NCBI GenBank assembly: GCA_026995955.1
Contig: JALWNJ010000179.1
Span: 1 to 17,869, forward strand
DNA: 17,869 nt
Direction: 5' to 3'
DNA from: Gammaproteobacteria bacterium
GTDB lineage: Bacteria; Pseudomonadota; Gammaproteobacteria; J044
Every line of letters starts with the position of its first letter. Position 1 is the stretch's first letter. Positions 1-6,793 of this stretch are shown in pieces. The notes beneath the pieces are model-generated. The model ran no database searches and had not been told where the DNA came from. It worked only from the letters and a program-made list of their open reading frames with translations. Position numbers and translations under genes: made by a program.

Positions 1-1111
1 GTTCGCGCACCCACCAGTCGTCATCGGAGAGCATGTTGATAAGGTAGTCGAGGGTGCGCGGATCCTTGCTGCTGTTGATGATCTCGATGGCCGTGCGGCG
101 CACGAACTTGTCGGTGTCCTTGATCAGTTCGAGCATGGCATCGACCACCTTGGGCCCGCCGATCTTGGCCAGGGCATCGGCGGCGCGTTCGCGTACCCAC
201 CAGTCGCGATCCTTGATGGCCACCAGCAGGTCCTTGATGGAATCGGTGTCGGCGACCTCGTTGAGCACCTCGACGGCCGCGCGACGGACGTATTCGTCCT
301 CGTCCTGCAGCGGATCGATGAGCAGCTCCACGGTCTGCGGATCGCGCTTGCGGATCAGGGCCTCGATGGCCAGATCCTGGATGCGGATGTCCGGATCGCG
401 CAGCAGGGCGATCAGGGTATGCACGCTGATGTCGGCCGCCTTCATGCCGGTGAGCGAGCGCACCGCCTCCAGCCGCACCTGGCGGTTGCGGTCCGCGGCC
501 AGCCGCTCCAGGGCCTCGACCACGGCCGGATTGCCCTCGAACTTGCCCAGGGTGCGCGCGATGTGCGCCCGGATGTTGTCGTCCTTGCCGGACAGGCGGC
601 TGATGAGCTCAGGGATCTGCTTTTCGGTGACGATGTCGTCGATGACCCGGAACAGGGCATTCTGGTTGCCGATGTCGAGCTTGTAGGCCTGGCGCAGCAA
701 CTGATCCGGATTCACCTCTTCCTTGTGGCCCTCGAGGATCTCGATGAGTGCCGTCTTGGAGACCTCGGGGTCACCGAACAGGTCGATCAGGAGATTGGGA
801 TCGAAGGCCTCGCTGGTACGCAGGATGGAGGCCATGGCATTGACCACCCGCGGCCGTCCTTCCCCCAGCCCCTTGACGAATTCGGGCAGGGTGCTGTTGT
901 TGACCAGCTTGAGCAGAGTCATGGAAATGGCCTGGGTCTGCTCCTTGCTGGTGGTGTCCAGGGCATCGATGAGCGGCTGGATCGCCGGCCGGCCCAGTTC
1001 GCGCAGGCGTTCCAGGGCGGCCTTCGCCTTGGGCGAGTCGATGCTGGGCGCGGCCAGTACCTGATCGACCAGCCGACCGACGCGCAGATTGTCCAGGATG
1101 CCCAAAGCCAC
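1..1111 (-). CDS. HEAT-repeat protein, C-terminus beyond the window
   Basis: About 370 codons are inside the window and the frame is still open at position 1, so the C-terminal part is missing. The protein is almost wholly alpha-helical and built of roughly ten 31-residue HEAT-type repeats, probably a protein-binding superhelix. The repeats nearest the left edge form a two-repeat unit of 62 residues: one repeat carries a V-R-R turn (EYVRRA, KFVRRT) and the next a W-W-V-R-E turn. I chose the GTG start at 1111 because a GGGAG ribosome site lies 7 bases upstream and it begins just after the stop of the preceding gene (stop ends at 1114), implying translational coupling. No catalytic domain is visible in this part. 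The partner is unknown; the coupled upstream gene is the best candidate. I see no signal peptide, so it is probably cytoplasmic. Confidence 0.85.
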   Translation of the reverse strand, partial: MALGILDNLRVGRLVDQVLAAPSIDSPKAKAALERLRELGRPAIQPLIDALDTTSKEQTQAISMTLLKLVNNSTLPEFVKGLGEGRPRVVNAMASILRTSEAFDPNLLIDLFGDPEVSKTALIEILEGHKEEVNPDQLLRQAYKLDIGNQNALFRVIDDIVTEKQIPELISRLSGKDDNIRAHIARTLGKFEGNPAVVEALERLAADRNRQVRLEAVRSLTGMKAADISVHTLIALLRDPDIRIQDLAIEALIRKRDPQTVELLIDPLQDEDEYVRRAAVEVLNEVADTDSIKDLLVAIKDRDWWVRERAADALAKIGGPKVVDAMLELIKDTDKFVRRTAIEIINSSKDPRTLDYLINMLSDDDWWVRE

Positions 1112-1113
1112 AC

Positions 1114-1596
1114 TCAGCTCCCGTTCACCGGCAGAATGCGGATGATGTGATCCCGATTGACCAGCACCACCTGGTCCTCGCTGCCGACCTCGTAGACACG
1201 AATGAAGCGGTTGCCGGAAAGATTGAGGTAGTCGTAGAGTCGCTGGTGCTCCGGCTGAAGGAGTTCGCGCACCTCGCCCTCGACGATGCTGCCGTCACGC
1301 AGGCCCAGCCGCGCGGACAGGACGGTCCGCTCAACGCCCTCGTCCTCGCGCACCGGCTCCTGGTAGTGCACCCGCACGATGGCGTCCTTGTTGTAGAAGC
1401 GCGGTTCCTGGGGGTCCTCGTGCAGCACCACGACGAAGGGCTCGGGCTGATTGAGTACCTCCTGCGGCGTCTCCGGCCCGGCATGCCGGTCGCTCTGGGG
1501 CAGCAGGAAGAAGGAGGCGATGACCTGCCCCTCCGTCTCGACCCACATCGAGGTGATCAGGCGGTCCTTGGGGATCTTCAGTGATTCGGTATCCAT
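1114..1596 (-). CDS. Conserved hypothetical protein with two tandem copies of a small beta-rich module
   Basis: A 160-residue protein of no function I recognise. It consists of two divergent copies of a module of about 65 residues. Each copy starts with a strand that changes into a charged loop, continues with a segment around L-N or L-N-Q, then a hydrophobic strand (FVVVLHED; FIRVYEVG), and ends with an 'N-(K/R)-D-x-I-(V/I)-R' strand (YNKDAIVRV; VNRDHIIRI). This suggests an internal duplication, possibly a small barrel. There is no signal peptide or membrane segment. The open frame extends upstream to 1977, but the ATG at 1596 is the sensible start: the upstream extension reads through intergenic sequence, and AAGGAGG lies just before the ATG, although only 3 bases away. 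It is the first gene of a two-gene unit with the HEAT-repeat protein. A shared role, such as a scaffold complex, is inference from that pairing only. Confidence 0.75.
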   Translation of the reverse strand: MDTESLKIPKDRLITSMWVETEGQVIASFFLLPQSDRHAGPETPQEVLNQPEPFVVVLHEDPQEPRFYNKDAIVRVHYQEPVREDEGVERTVLSARLGLRDGSIVEGEVRELLQPEHQRLYDYLNLSGNRFIRVYEVGSEDQVVLVNRDHIIRILPVNGS

Positions 1597-1618
1597 GTGC
1601 CTCCTTCTGCGGCAGGGC

Positions 1619-1643
1619 GGTACCGGGCCTGTACCTTTGTACA
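1619..1643. promoter_or_regulatory. Cluster of GTAC palindromes, candidate operator
   Basis: In the 232-bp divergent spacer there is an imperfect 17-bp palindrome at 1619-1635 (arms GGTAC and GTACC). It overlaps a perfect inverted repeat at 1630-1643, TGTAC-CTTT-GTACA. The cluster lies 23 bp or more upstream of the ATG at 1596, where a repressor could act on the minus-strand pair. No family of regulator can be named from this, and the motif could be chance. Confidence 0.3.
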
Positions 1644-1680
1644 ATACCAGAACCGTTCCAGAAACAATAGCACCCATGGG

Positions 1681-1704
1681 GAGAAAGGCAAAGTTTTCTC
1701 TGCC
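1681..1704. repeat. Inverted repeat in the divergent spacer
   Basis: GAGAAA at 1681-1686 pairs with TTTCTC at 1695-1700. GGCA at 1687-1690 and TGCC at 1701-1704 add a second, offset complementary pair. The element lies between the two divergent transcription units. It may be a protein-binding site; it is not followed by a T-run, so it does not look like a terminator. Confidence 0.25.
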
Positions 1705-1763
1705 AAAACCGAGGCTTGCACGGAAAGGCGAAGAAACGACTCCAGCTTCCCGAGGCCCCATGC

Positions 1764-1793
1764 CTGACCCTGGCACCCTGCGGGTGCTAGGAT
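1764..1793 (+). promoter_or_regulatory. Putative sigma70 promoter for the HAD phosphatase gene
   Basis: CTGACC at 1764-1769 (4 of 6 to the -35 consensus), an 18-bp spacer, then TAGGAT at 1788-1793 preceded by TG at 1785-1786 (extended -10). Transcription would begin near 1800, about 30 bases before the ATG at 1829, which has no clear ribosome-binding site. Confidence 0.4.
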
Positions 1794-1828
1794 GCCCCTC
1801 TACCCCAATCCATTTAGCACCAAAACCC

Positions 1829-2509
1829 ATGATCCGCACGCTGCTCTTCGACCTCGACGGCACCCTGCTAGACACCGCACCGGACATGGCGTGGGCCCTG
1901 AACCGCCTGCGCGAGGAGCAGGGACGCACACCCCTGCCCTTCGAGGACATCCGCGGCCAGGTCTCGCATGGCAGCAAGGCACTGATGCATCTGGCCTTTC
2001 CCGACCTGGACGAGGCCAGCCGTGAACCCCTGCGTCAGCGCTTCCTGGATCTGTACCGGGAGAACCTGTTCCTGGACACGGGCCTGTTCGCAGGGCTGGC
2101 GCCGGTGCTGGCACGCGCCGAGCAGCTCGGCTGCCGCTGGGGCGTGGTCACCAACAAGCCCGCCTGGCTCACCGAGCCGCTGATGGACAGCCTTGGCCTC
2201 TCCACGCGGGCCGCCTGCATCGTCTCCGGCGACAGCACGCCGAGGCGCAAGCCCGACCCCCTGCCCCTGCAGGTAGCCTGCGAGCAGGTCGGCTGCCAGC
2301 CCGCCCAGGCCATGTACATTGGCGACGCGCCGTGCGACATCGAGGCAGGGCGGGCGGCCGGCATGGCTACCGCCGTGGCCCTGTGGGGCTATCTGGCCCC
2401 GGAGGACGATCCCGCAGCCTGGGGCGCCGACCACCTGCTCGGGGATCCGCGCGAGCTGCTCCGTTTCCTGCCCGACGACGCGGCCCGTCGGGAACGCCTC
2501 TTGCGCTGA
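1829..2509 (+). CDS. gph: HAD-family phosphatase, phosphoglycolate phosphatase / MupP type
   Basis: A 226-residue HAD hydrolase of the phosphoglycolate phosphatase group. All four motifs are present: D8-x-D10-G-T (nucleophile and acid/base aspartates), T108 in VVTNK, K141 in RRKPDP, and D166/D170 in IGDAPCDIEAG. A helical cap occupies roughly residues 15-80, as expected for this class. Proteins of this size hydrolyse 2-phosphoglycolate or, in some gammaproteobacteria, N-acetylmuramic acid 6-phosphate (MupP, wall recycling). The sequence alone does not decide which, so the symbol is provisional. The open frame extends upstream to 1451, but the ATG at 1829 starts exactly where HAD proteins start, with a hydrophobic strand leading to the DxD motif. 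It stands alone, with a promoter for the next gene in the 93-bp gap after it. Confidence 0.85.
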   Translation: MIRTLLFDLDGTLLDTAPDMAWALNRLREEQGRTPLPFEDIRGQVSHGSKALMHLAFPDLDEASREPLRQRFLDLYRENLFLDTGLFAGLAPVLARAEQLGCRWGVVTNKPAWLTEPLMDSLGLSTRAACIVSGDSTPRRKPDPLPLQVACEQVGCQPAQAMYIGDAPCDIEAGRAAGMATAVALWGYLAPEDDPAAWGADHLLGDPRELLRFLPDDAARRERLLR

Positions 2510-2536
2510 TCGCCAAAGCCCGGCGGGGCCTGCGGA

Positions 2537-2566
2537 TTGGCCCCCATCATCCCCCTGCGGTATGAT
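2537..2566 (+). promoter_or_regulatory. Putative sigma70 promoter for the Skp-like chaperone and deaminase
   Basis: TTGGCC at 2537-2542, an 18-bp spacer, and TATGAT at 2561-2566 (4 of 6 and 5 of 6 to consensus). Transcription would start near 2573, giving a leader of about 30 bases with the ribosome site AGGAG at 2593-2597. Confidence 0.5.
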
Positions 2567-2602
2567 TCGGGTTCGCACAATCACCAGAGTTCAGGAGACA
2601 TC

Positions 2603-3127
2603 ATGCGCAAGCCCGCTTCCTTCGGACGCATCGTCCTCGTTCTGCTCGCGGCCCTGCTGCTGCCGCTTACGGCCCAGGCCGGAAAGATCGGTTTCGTCGA
2701 TCTGCAGATGCTGCTGCAAAAGTCTCCCCAGCGGCAGGAGGCCAGCGCCCGCATCGAGAAGGAGTTCTCCGAACGCAAGCGCAAGATCCAGGAGCTGATG
2801 GGCCGTATCCAGTCTCTGGAGACCCAGATCAAGGGCAATGCCGATGCCATGAGCGCACAGCAGCTGCGCGCCAAGCAGCGCGAGCTGCTCAACCTCAAGC
2901 GCGAGGCCAAGCGCGAGGAGCAGTACTACAACGAGGACCGCAACATCCGCAACAACGAGGAGCTGGCCGAGCTGCAGAAGGTCATCTTCAAGGCCATCGA
3001 AAAGGTGGCGGTGCGCGAAGGCTACGATCTGGTGCTGGCCGAGGGCATCGCCTACTACTCGGACAAGGTGAACATCACCGACCTGGTGCTCGACCAGTTG
3101 CGCAAGGACTTCAAGCAGGCGCAGTAG
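2603..3127 (+). CDS. skp: Periplasmic OmpH/Skp-family chaperone
   Basis: A 174-residue periplasmic chaperone of the Skp (OmpH) family. These proteins form trimers with coiled-coil arms that hold unfolded outer-membrane proteins. A signal peptide covers residues 1-26 (basic start, leucine-rich core, A-Q-A cleavage site). The mature protein begins with the family's KIGFVDLQ strand. A long charged coiled-coil region follows (about 45-130), then a C-terminal strand segment (YDLVLAEGIAYYSDKVNITDLVL) typical of OmpH proteins. The start ATG has AGGAG 5 bases upstream. Skp usually sits between bamA and lpxD; here it does not, so it may be a second, diverged copy or a relocated one. The next gene begins 2 bases after its stop. 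Confidence 0.85.
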   Translation: MRKPASFGRIVLVLLAALLLPLTAQAGKIGFVDLQMLLQKSPQRQEASARIEKEFSERKRKIQELMGRIQSLETQIKGNADAMSAQQLRAKQRELLNLKREAKREEQYYNEDRNIRNNEELAELQKVIFKAIEKVAVREGYDLVLAEGIAYYSDKVNITDLVLDQLRKDFKQAQ

Positions 3128-3129
3128 CG

Positions 3130-3714
3130 ATGAAACCGCAATCCCGTCTGTGCATCGAGCTGCCGGACTGGATTGCCCCCCTGCTGCCGGCCGACCCCCT
3201 GCCCGATCCGGCGGCACGCATGGCCCTGGTGCTCGAGCTCGCCAGTGGCAATGTCCAGCATGGAACCGGCGGCCCCTTCGCGGCCGCCGTTTTCGATTCC
3301 GCCCATCGACTGGTGGCGGCGGGCGTCAATCTCGTCACCACGCTCTCCTGCTCCTCCGCCCACGCCGAGATCGTGGCCCTGAGCCTGGCCGAGCAGGCCG
3401 TGGGCAGCTATCGCCTTCCGCCGGACCACGAACTGGTGGTCAGCGCCGAGCCCTGCGCCATGTGCCTGGGCGCCATTCCCTGGTCGGGTGTGGATCGGCT
3501 GCTCACCTCGGCCACCGACGCCGATGTGCGCGCCATCGGCTTCGACGAGGGCAGCAAGCCCGATGACTGGGTGGGCACCCTGACCCGCCGCGGGATCACG
3601 GTGCAGCGCGAAGTACTAGGATCCGAAGGCCGCGCCGTGCTGGAGGCCTATCGCGCGGCCGGAGGTGAGATCTACAATGGCCATGCCGCGCTCAGCGGCG
3701 ATGCCGGCGACTGA
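3130..3714 (+). CDS. Nucleoside/base deaminase, guanine-deaminase-like
   Basis: A 194-residue zinc-dependent deaminase of the cytidine-deaminase fold. The zinc motif is complete: H78-A-E80 (metal ligand and catalytic glutamate) and P-C109-A-M-C112. The GGPFAA strand, the layout around HAE, and the MCLGAIPWSGVDRLL segment resemble bacterial guanine deaminases (GuaD) and related nucleoside deaminases more than tRNA adenosine deaminase TadA. It has about 30-40 extra N-terminal residues and a C-terminal tail. The substrate cannot be fixed from sequence. It starts 2 bases after the skp stop with only a weak ribosome site, so it is probably translated by coupling. Its last 23 bases overlap the 3' end of a small gene on the other strand. 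Confidence 0.8.
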   Translation: MKPQSRLCIELPDWIAPLLPADPLPDPAARMALVLELASGNVQHGTGGPFAAAVFDSAHRLVAAGVNLVTTLSCSSAHAEIVALSLAEQAVGSYRLPPDHELVVSAEPCAMCLGAIPWSGVDRLLTSATDADVRAIGFDEGSKPDDWVGTLTRRGITVQREVLGSEGRAVLEAYRAAGGEIYNGHAALSGDAGD

Positions 3715-3916
3715 TTGCCTGCTGCAGCTCGCTGGCGAGTCTCCGCGCCATGGCCTCGCCATGTTCGTCCATGCCGCGCCGGGGCTGCACCTGCTGGTGC
3801 CCGGCCAGCGCCGGAATCCGGGACCGCAGCCCGTGACCCAACACGCTGCCGGCGGCCAGACCGACCAGGAAGGCCAGCACGAACGGGGGCCAGGGATTCG
3901 GCGCATCACGACGCAT
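3692..3916 (-). CDS. Small single-pass membrane protein, function unknown
   Basis: A 74-residue open frame on the minus strand with one clear transmembrane segment (about residues 9-28: a proline-tryptophan entry, then alanine, leucine, valine and glycine rich), followed by a polar tail containing Q, R and E. The ATG at 3916 has AGAGGAG 5 bases upstream; another ATG and a GTG immediately precede it in frame. The strong ribosome site, the membrane segment placed right at the N-terminus, and its position in an otherwise empty plus-strand gap argue that it is real. Its 3' end overlaps the deaminase gene tail to tail by 23 bases. I do not recognise a family. Confidence 0.55.
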   Translation of the reverse strand: MRRDAPNPWPPFVLAFLVGLAAGSVLGHGLRSRIPALAGHQQVQPRRGMDEHGEAMARRLASELQQAISRRHRR

Positions 3917-4025
3917 CATCACTCCTCTGCGCTTGCTTCCATTGCCGGACGGCCATCGCCCGAACAGCGAACATGCGATACTTGAGGTTCGGGGTCAAGC
4001 CTCGTGCACCCGGGAAGACCTGCCC

Positions 4026-4892
4026 ATGACGAAAGACCAGTCCGCATCCGACCACCTCGCGCTCGCACCACGGGACGATGCCGACCTGCGCATGGCCCTG
4101 CGCGTGGCCGCACGGACCCCGGAACAGGCGCTGATAGCGCCCATCCACGCCATCGCCCGCCAGGTTCACGAGGTCTTGTGGCGGGTACAGGATCAGGCGG
4201 TCGCGGCACAGACCCTGGCCTGGTGGCAGACCGAGATTCACGCCATGGAACGCCAGCAGGCCACCCACCCGCTGACGCGCCACCTGCAGCCGAAGGTGGC
4301 GGACGGCACGCTGCCCATCGAGTACTTCGAGGAACTGGTCGATGTTCGGCTGGGCCTGCTCGAGCAGCCGGTGCTGGACACCCCCCAGGCCCACGCCCTC
4401 TACTGCTACCGGGCGGGCAGCGCCCTGCTGCTGCTCGACGGCGCCGCCTGTGGCTATGGCGCACGCGCCACCCACCGGGCACTGACCCGTCTCGGCCATG
4501 CCCTGGAGGAGCTGCGCATCCTGCACGAGCTGCGCCCCGATCTCGACCATGGCTTGTGTCTGTTGCCGCCCGACGAGATGGCCCGTGCGGGCCTGCGCCC
4601 CCGGGATCTGCTGGCTCCGGTGCCGCCGGAGACGGTACACGACCTGTTCCGGGCCGTGGGCGAGCGCATCTGGCGTCAGATCACCGCCGCCATGGACGAG
4701 ATCGCCGAGGAGGATCGCCCCGCCCTTCTGCCCGTCAGGGTGTACGCCGGGCTTCGGCGACACCTGCTGGAACTGCTCGACGAGGAAGGCTATCCGGTGC
4801 TGCATCGTCGCATCGAGATCGCCCCCCTGCGCCGCTGGTGGCTGGCCCGGCGGTTGCGCCGCCAGCTGTCGCACAGCGCCCATGCGCAATGA
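4026..4892 (+). CDS. Squalene/phytoene synthase-family protein, probably non-catalytic
   Basis: A 288-residue protein with the helical fold signature of head-to-head prenyl synthases (squalene/phytoene synthase family). Recognisable landmarks are A-x-W-W-x-x-E-I at about 65-71, Y-C-Y-R-A-G-S at 126-132 (the family's YCYxVAG-type segment), and LGHALEELRIL...LCLLPPDEM at 156-184 (the segment that normally holds RDVxxD and YLP). The first aspartate-rich motif is missing (HEVLWRVQD around 48-56), and the second reads HELRPD (168-173) instead of RDVxxD. Metal-dependent diphosphate chemistry is therefore doubtful. It resembles the assembly-factor-like branch of this family (NDUFAF6-type) more than a hopanoid or carotenoid enzyme. 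Start: GGGAAG 8 bases upstream of the ATG. It has no sterol, hopanoid or carotenoid gene next to it. Confidence 0.7.
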   Translation: MTKDQSASDHLALAPRDDADLRMALRVAARTPEQALIAPIHAIARQVHEVLWRVQDQAVAAQTLAWWQTEIHAMERQQATHPLTRHLQPKVADGTLPIEYFEELVDVRLGLLEQPVLDTPQAHALYCYRAGSALLLLDGAACGYGARATHRALTRLGHALEELRILHELRPDLDHGLCLLPPDEMARAGLRPRDLLAPVPPETVHDLFRAVGERIWRQITAAMDEIAEEDRPALLPVRVYAGLRRHLLELLDEEGYPVLHRRIEIAPLRRWWLARRLRRQLSHSAHAQ

Positions 4893-4907
4893 ATCCATGC
4901 CCCGGCC

Positions 4908-4916
4908 TGATATAAT
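4908..4916 (+). promoter_or_regulatory. Extended -10 promoter for the yciK homologue
   Basis: TGA followed by a perfect TATAAT at 4911-4916. The -35 position falls on the stop codon of the previous gene and matches poorly, as often with extended -10 promoters. It is 34 bases before the ATG at 4950, with the ribosome site AGGAG between. Confidence 0.55.
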
Positions 4917-4949
4917 CCGCCTTCCATCCCTTAACTGCCAGGAGCCGGC

Positions 4950-5711
4950 ATGACCCCCCAGGAACTGCGCCAGATCAAGCCCGCCGAAGATGCCCTTGCC
5001 GGGCGTGTCGTTCTCGTCACCGGTGCCGGTGACGGCCTGGGACGGGCGCTGGCGCTCGATGCCGCCGCCCATGGCGCCAGCGTGATCCTGCTGGACAAGG
5101 AGATCCCGCCGCTGGAATCCCTCTATGACGAGATCGAGGCCGCGGGCGGACCGCAGCCGGCCATCTATCCGATGAACCTGGAAGGGGCCACGGTCAAGGA
5201 CTACGACGACATGGCCGCCAACATCGAAAGGGAGTTCGGCCGCCTCGACGGCCTGGTGCACAACGCCGGCTGGTTCGGCGACATGACGCCCATCCGCTAC
5301 TTCGAGCCGGAGCTGTGGTCACGGGTGATGACCGTGAACCTGCACGCCCCCTACCTGATGACGCAGGCCCTGCTGCCGCTGCTGGAGCACTCGGAGCATC
5401 CGAGCATCGTCTTTTCCACCCACGACGCGCGCCGCGCCTACTGGGGTGCCTACGGCGTCGCCAAGGCGGGCCTCGAGGCCCTGATGCGCATCCTCGCCGC
5501 CGAACACGGCGGCGACCGCAGGATCTTCGTCAATGGCATCGACACCGGCCCCATGCGCACGCAGCTGCGGCGCCGCGCCTATCCGGGCGAACTGGCCGAG
5601 AACAACCCCCTGCCCGAGACCTTCACCGCGGCCTATGTGCACCTGCTGAGCCCGGCCTGCGAGCTCAGCGGCGTCAACTTCGAGCTGGCCGACACCCGCC
5701 CTACCGACTGA
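4950..5711 (+). CDS. yciK: YciK-type short-chain dehydrogenase/reductase
   Basis: A 253-residue NAD(P)-dependent oxidoreductase of the classical SDR family, very like E. coli YciK in layout. Seen in the sequence: the dinucleotide motif T-G25-x3-G29-x-G31, the H-N105-A-G motif, and the catalytic pair Y168-x3-K172. The active-site serine is most likely S156, 12 residues before the tyrosine rather than the usual 13. The C-terminal half has DTGPMRT in place of the PG motif. The N-terminal extension ahead of the Rossmann strand (about 17 residues) is also a YciK trait. The substrate is unknown for the family. AGGAG lies 5 bases before the ATG. The gene converges on the thioredoxin-domain gene with only 6 bases between the stops. 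Confidence 0.85.
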   Translation: MTPQELRQIKPAEDALAGRVVLVTGAGDGLGRALALDAAAHGASVILLDKEIPPLESLYDEIEAAGGPQPAIYPMNLEGATVKDYDDMAANIEREFGRLDGLVHNAGWFGDMTPIRYFEPELWSRVMTVNLHAPYLMTQALLPLLEHSEHPSIVFSTHDARRAYWGAYGVAKAGLEALMRILAAEHGGDRRIFVNGIDTGPMRTQLRRRAYPGELAENNPLPETFTAAYVHLLSPACELSGVNFELADTRPTD

Positions 5712-5717
5712 GGCGCG

Positions 5718-6755
5718 CTACTTCCACAGATCCACCTCGATGCCCTTCTCGCGCAGGGCATCGGCACGCCCCTCGATGTAGCGCTGGAACTCGGGCTGCT
5801 TGCGGTAGGCGCCGGAGGCGACATAGTCGAGCGCCGACTGCACATGGAAGGCCCGCAGATAGCCCTCAGTGCGAAACACCTCCTTGCCCGTTTCGTCGAA
5901 AAACACCATGCTGGGGGTGTACTTGATGTCGAGTTCACCGGCCCAGTCGCGCGCCTTCGTGCGCCGGCCGTCGGGCGTGACGAGCGGCGTGTCCGACCAG
6001 CTATCCAGCACCGCGATGTTGAAACGATCGAGCAACTTCCGGGTCTCGGGACGCCGGAAGATGTCCTGGTGCAGCTCGTCGCAGGCCTTGCAGCGCTTCT
6101 GCTCGAACAGAACCAGCAGCGGCTTGCCGAAACGCAGGATGTCGTTGAAGCGATAGGGCGGCTTTAGATAGCCTGGCTCGATGTGCAGCTTGCCGCTGGC
6201 CGGTTCCGGTGCCCGCTGCGCCAGAAACTCGCGGAACGGCCCTTCCTTCTCGTGTTTCCCGGCCACGAATTCCAGCGCGATGCGAAACTTGTGCGGCGGA
6301 TAGTAGCCGTTGATGCGCAGCACTTCCTTGCCGTTCTCGTCGAGAAACAGCAGCGTGGGCGTAAACTGCACCCGCATCTGCCGGGCGAATTCCTTCTCGC
6401 TCATGCTGTTGCCCTCGAGGTCGGTCACCTCGCGGTCGCCCCACATGTTGATGGCAATGGCATCGAAGTGCCTGCGCGTGGTCTCGACGATGTCCTGCTG
6501 GCGGAAGTTGTCTTCTATCAGCTTCTTGCAGTAGGGACAGCCGTCCTGGTAGAAGTACAGCATCAGGCGCTTGCCGGCCTCTGCCGCCTCCGCCACGTCC
6601 TCGGACAGGTCGAGAAAGGAATTCTTGAACCAGGAAGGGTGGTCGATCTGCCCCGGATTGACGAACCCTTCCTCCAGTTCGCCCTCGCGCTTGGCCTGGG
6701 CCAGCAAGGGCAACAGGAGCAACAGGAAGCCCAGCAGTCGGATGGTGGATGGCAT
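5718..6755 (-). CDS. Periplasmic protein with two thioredoxin-fold domains
   Basis: A 345-residue exported protein. A signal peptide occupies residues 1-21 (leucine-rich core, A-Q-A). Two thioredoxin-like domains follow. Domain 1 (about 45-175) has the redox motif C73-P-Y-C76 and cis-proline P133 (FTP). Domain 2 (about 205-315) has C222-K-A-C225 and cis-proline P281 (YTP). Both domains share the same extras: a D/E-N/T-G-K-E-V strand and a G-Y loop near the end, so they probably arose by duplication. The style resembles SoxW and DsbD-gamma-like thioredoxins, which keep periplasmic thiols reduced; a role in sulfur metabolism or cytochrome maturation is inference. GAGGAGG lies about 8 bases before the ATG. 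It sits 38 bases after the glycosylase gene on the same strand and may be co-transcribed with it. Confidence 0.85.
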   Translation of the reverse strand: MPSTIRLLGFLLLLLPLLAQAKREGELEEGFVNPGQIDHPSWFKNSFLDLSEDVAEAAEAGKRLMLYFYQDGCPYCKKLIEDNFRQQDIVETTRRHFDAIAINMWGDREVTDLEGNSMSEKEFARQMRVQFTPTLLFLDENGKEVLRINGYYPPHKFRIALEFVAGKHEKEGPFREFLAQRAPEPASGKLHIEPGYLKPPYRFNDILRFGKPLLVLFEQKRCKACDELHQDIFRRPETRKLLDRFNIAVLDSWSDTPLVTPDGRRTKARDWAGELDIKYTPSMVFFDETGKEVFRTEGYLRAFHVQSALDYVASGAYRKQPEFQRYIEGRADALREKGIEVDLWK

Positions 6756-6793
6756 GGTGGTCTCCTCCTCGGTATTGTTCTGTCGGCCAGGAC

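Noticed and set aside
1..206. Near-identical 20-bp copies at 1-20 and 187-206 considered as a mobile or regulatory repeat
   Set aside because: They are in frame and encode the same W-W-V-R-E turn of HEAT repeats, so protein repetition explains them.
1451..1828. N-terminal extension of the HAD phosphatase frame
   Set aside because: It overlaps the divergent hypothetical gene and the promoter spacer. The HAD fold begins exactly at the ATG at 1829.
3906..5261. Long minus-strand open frame (451 codons) opposite the squalene-synthase-like and yciK genes
   Set aside because: It is antisense to two genes with clear family motifs. Its translation is low-complexity and glutamine/glycine/histidine rich, as expected from reading GC-rich codons backwards, and it has no recognisable domain.
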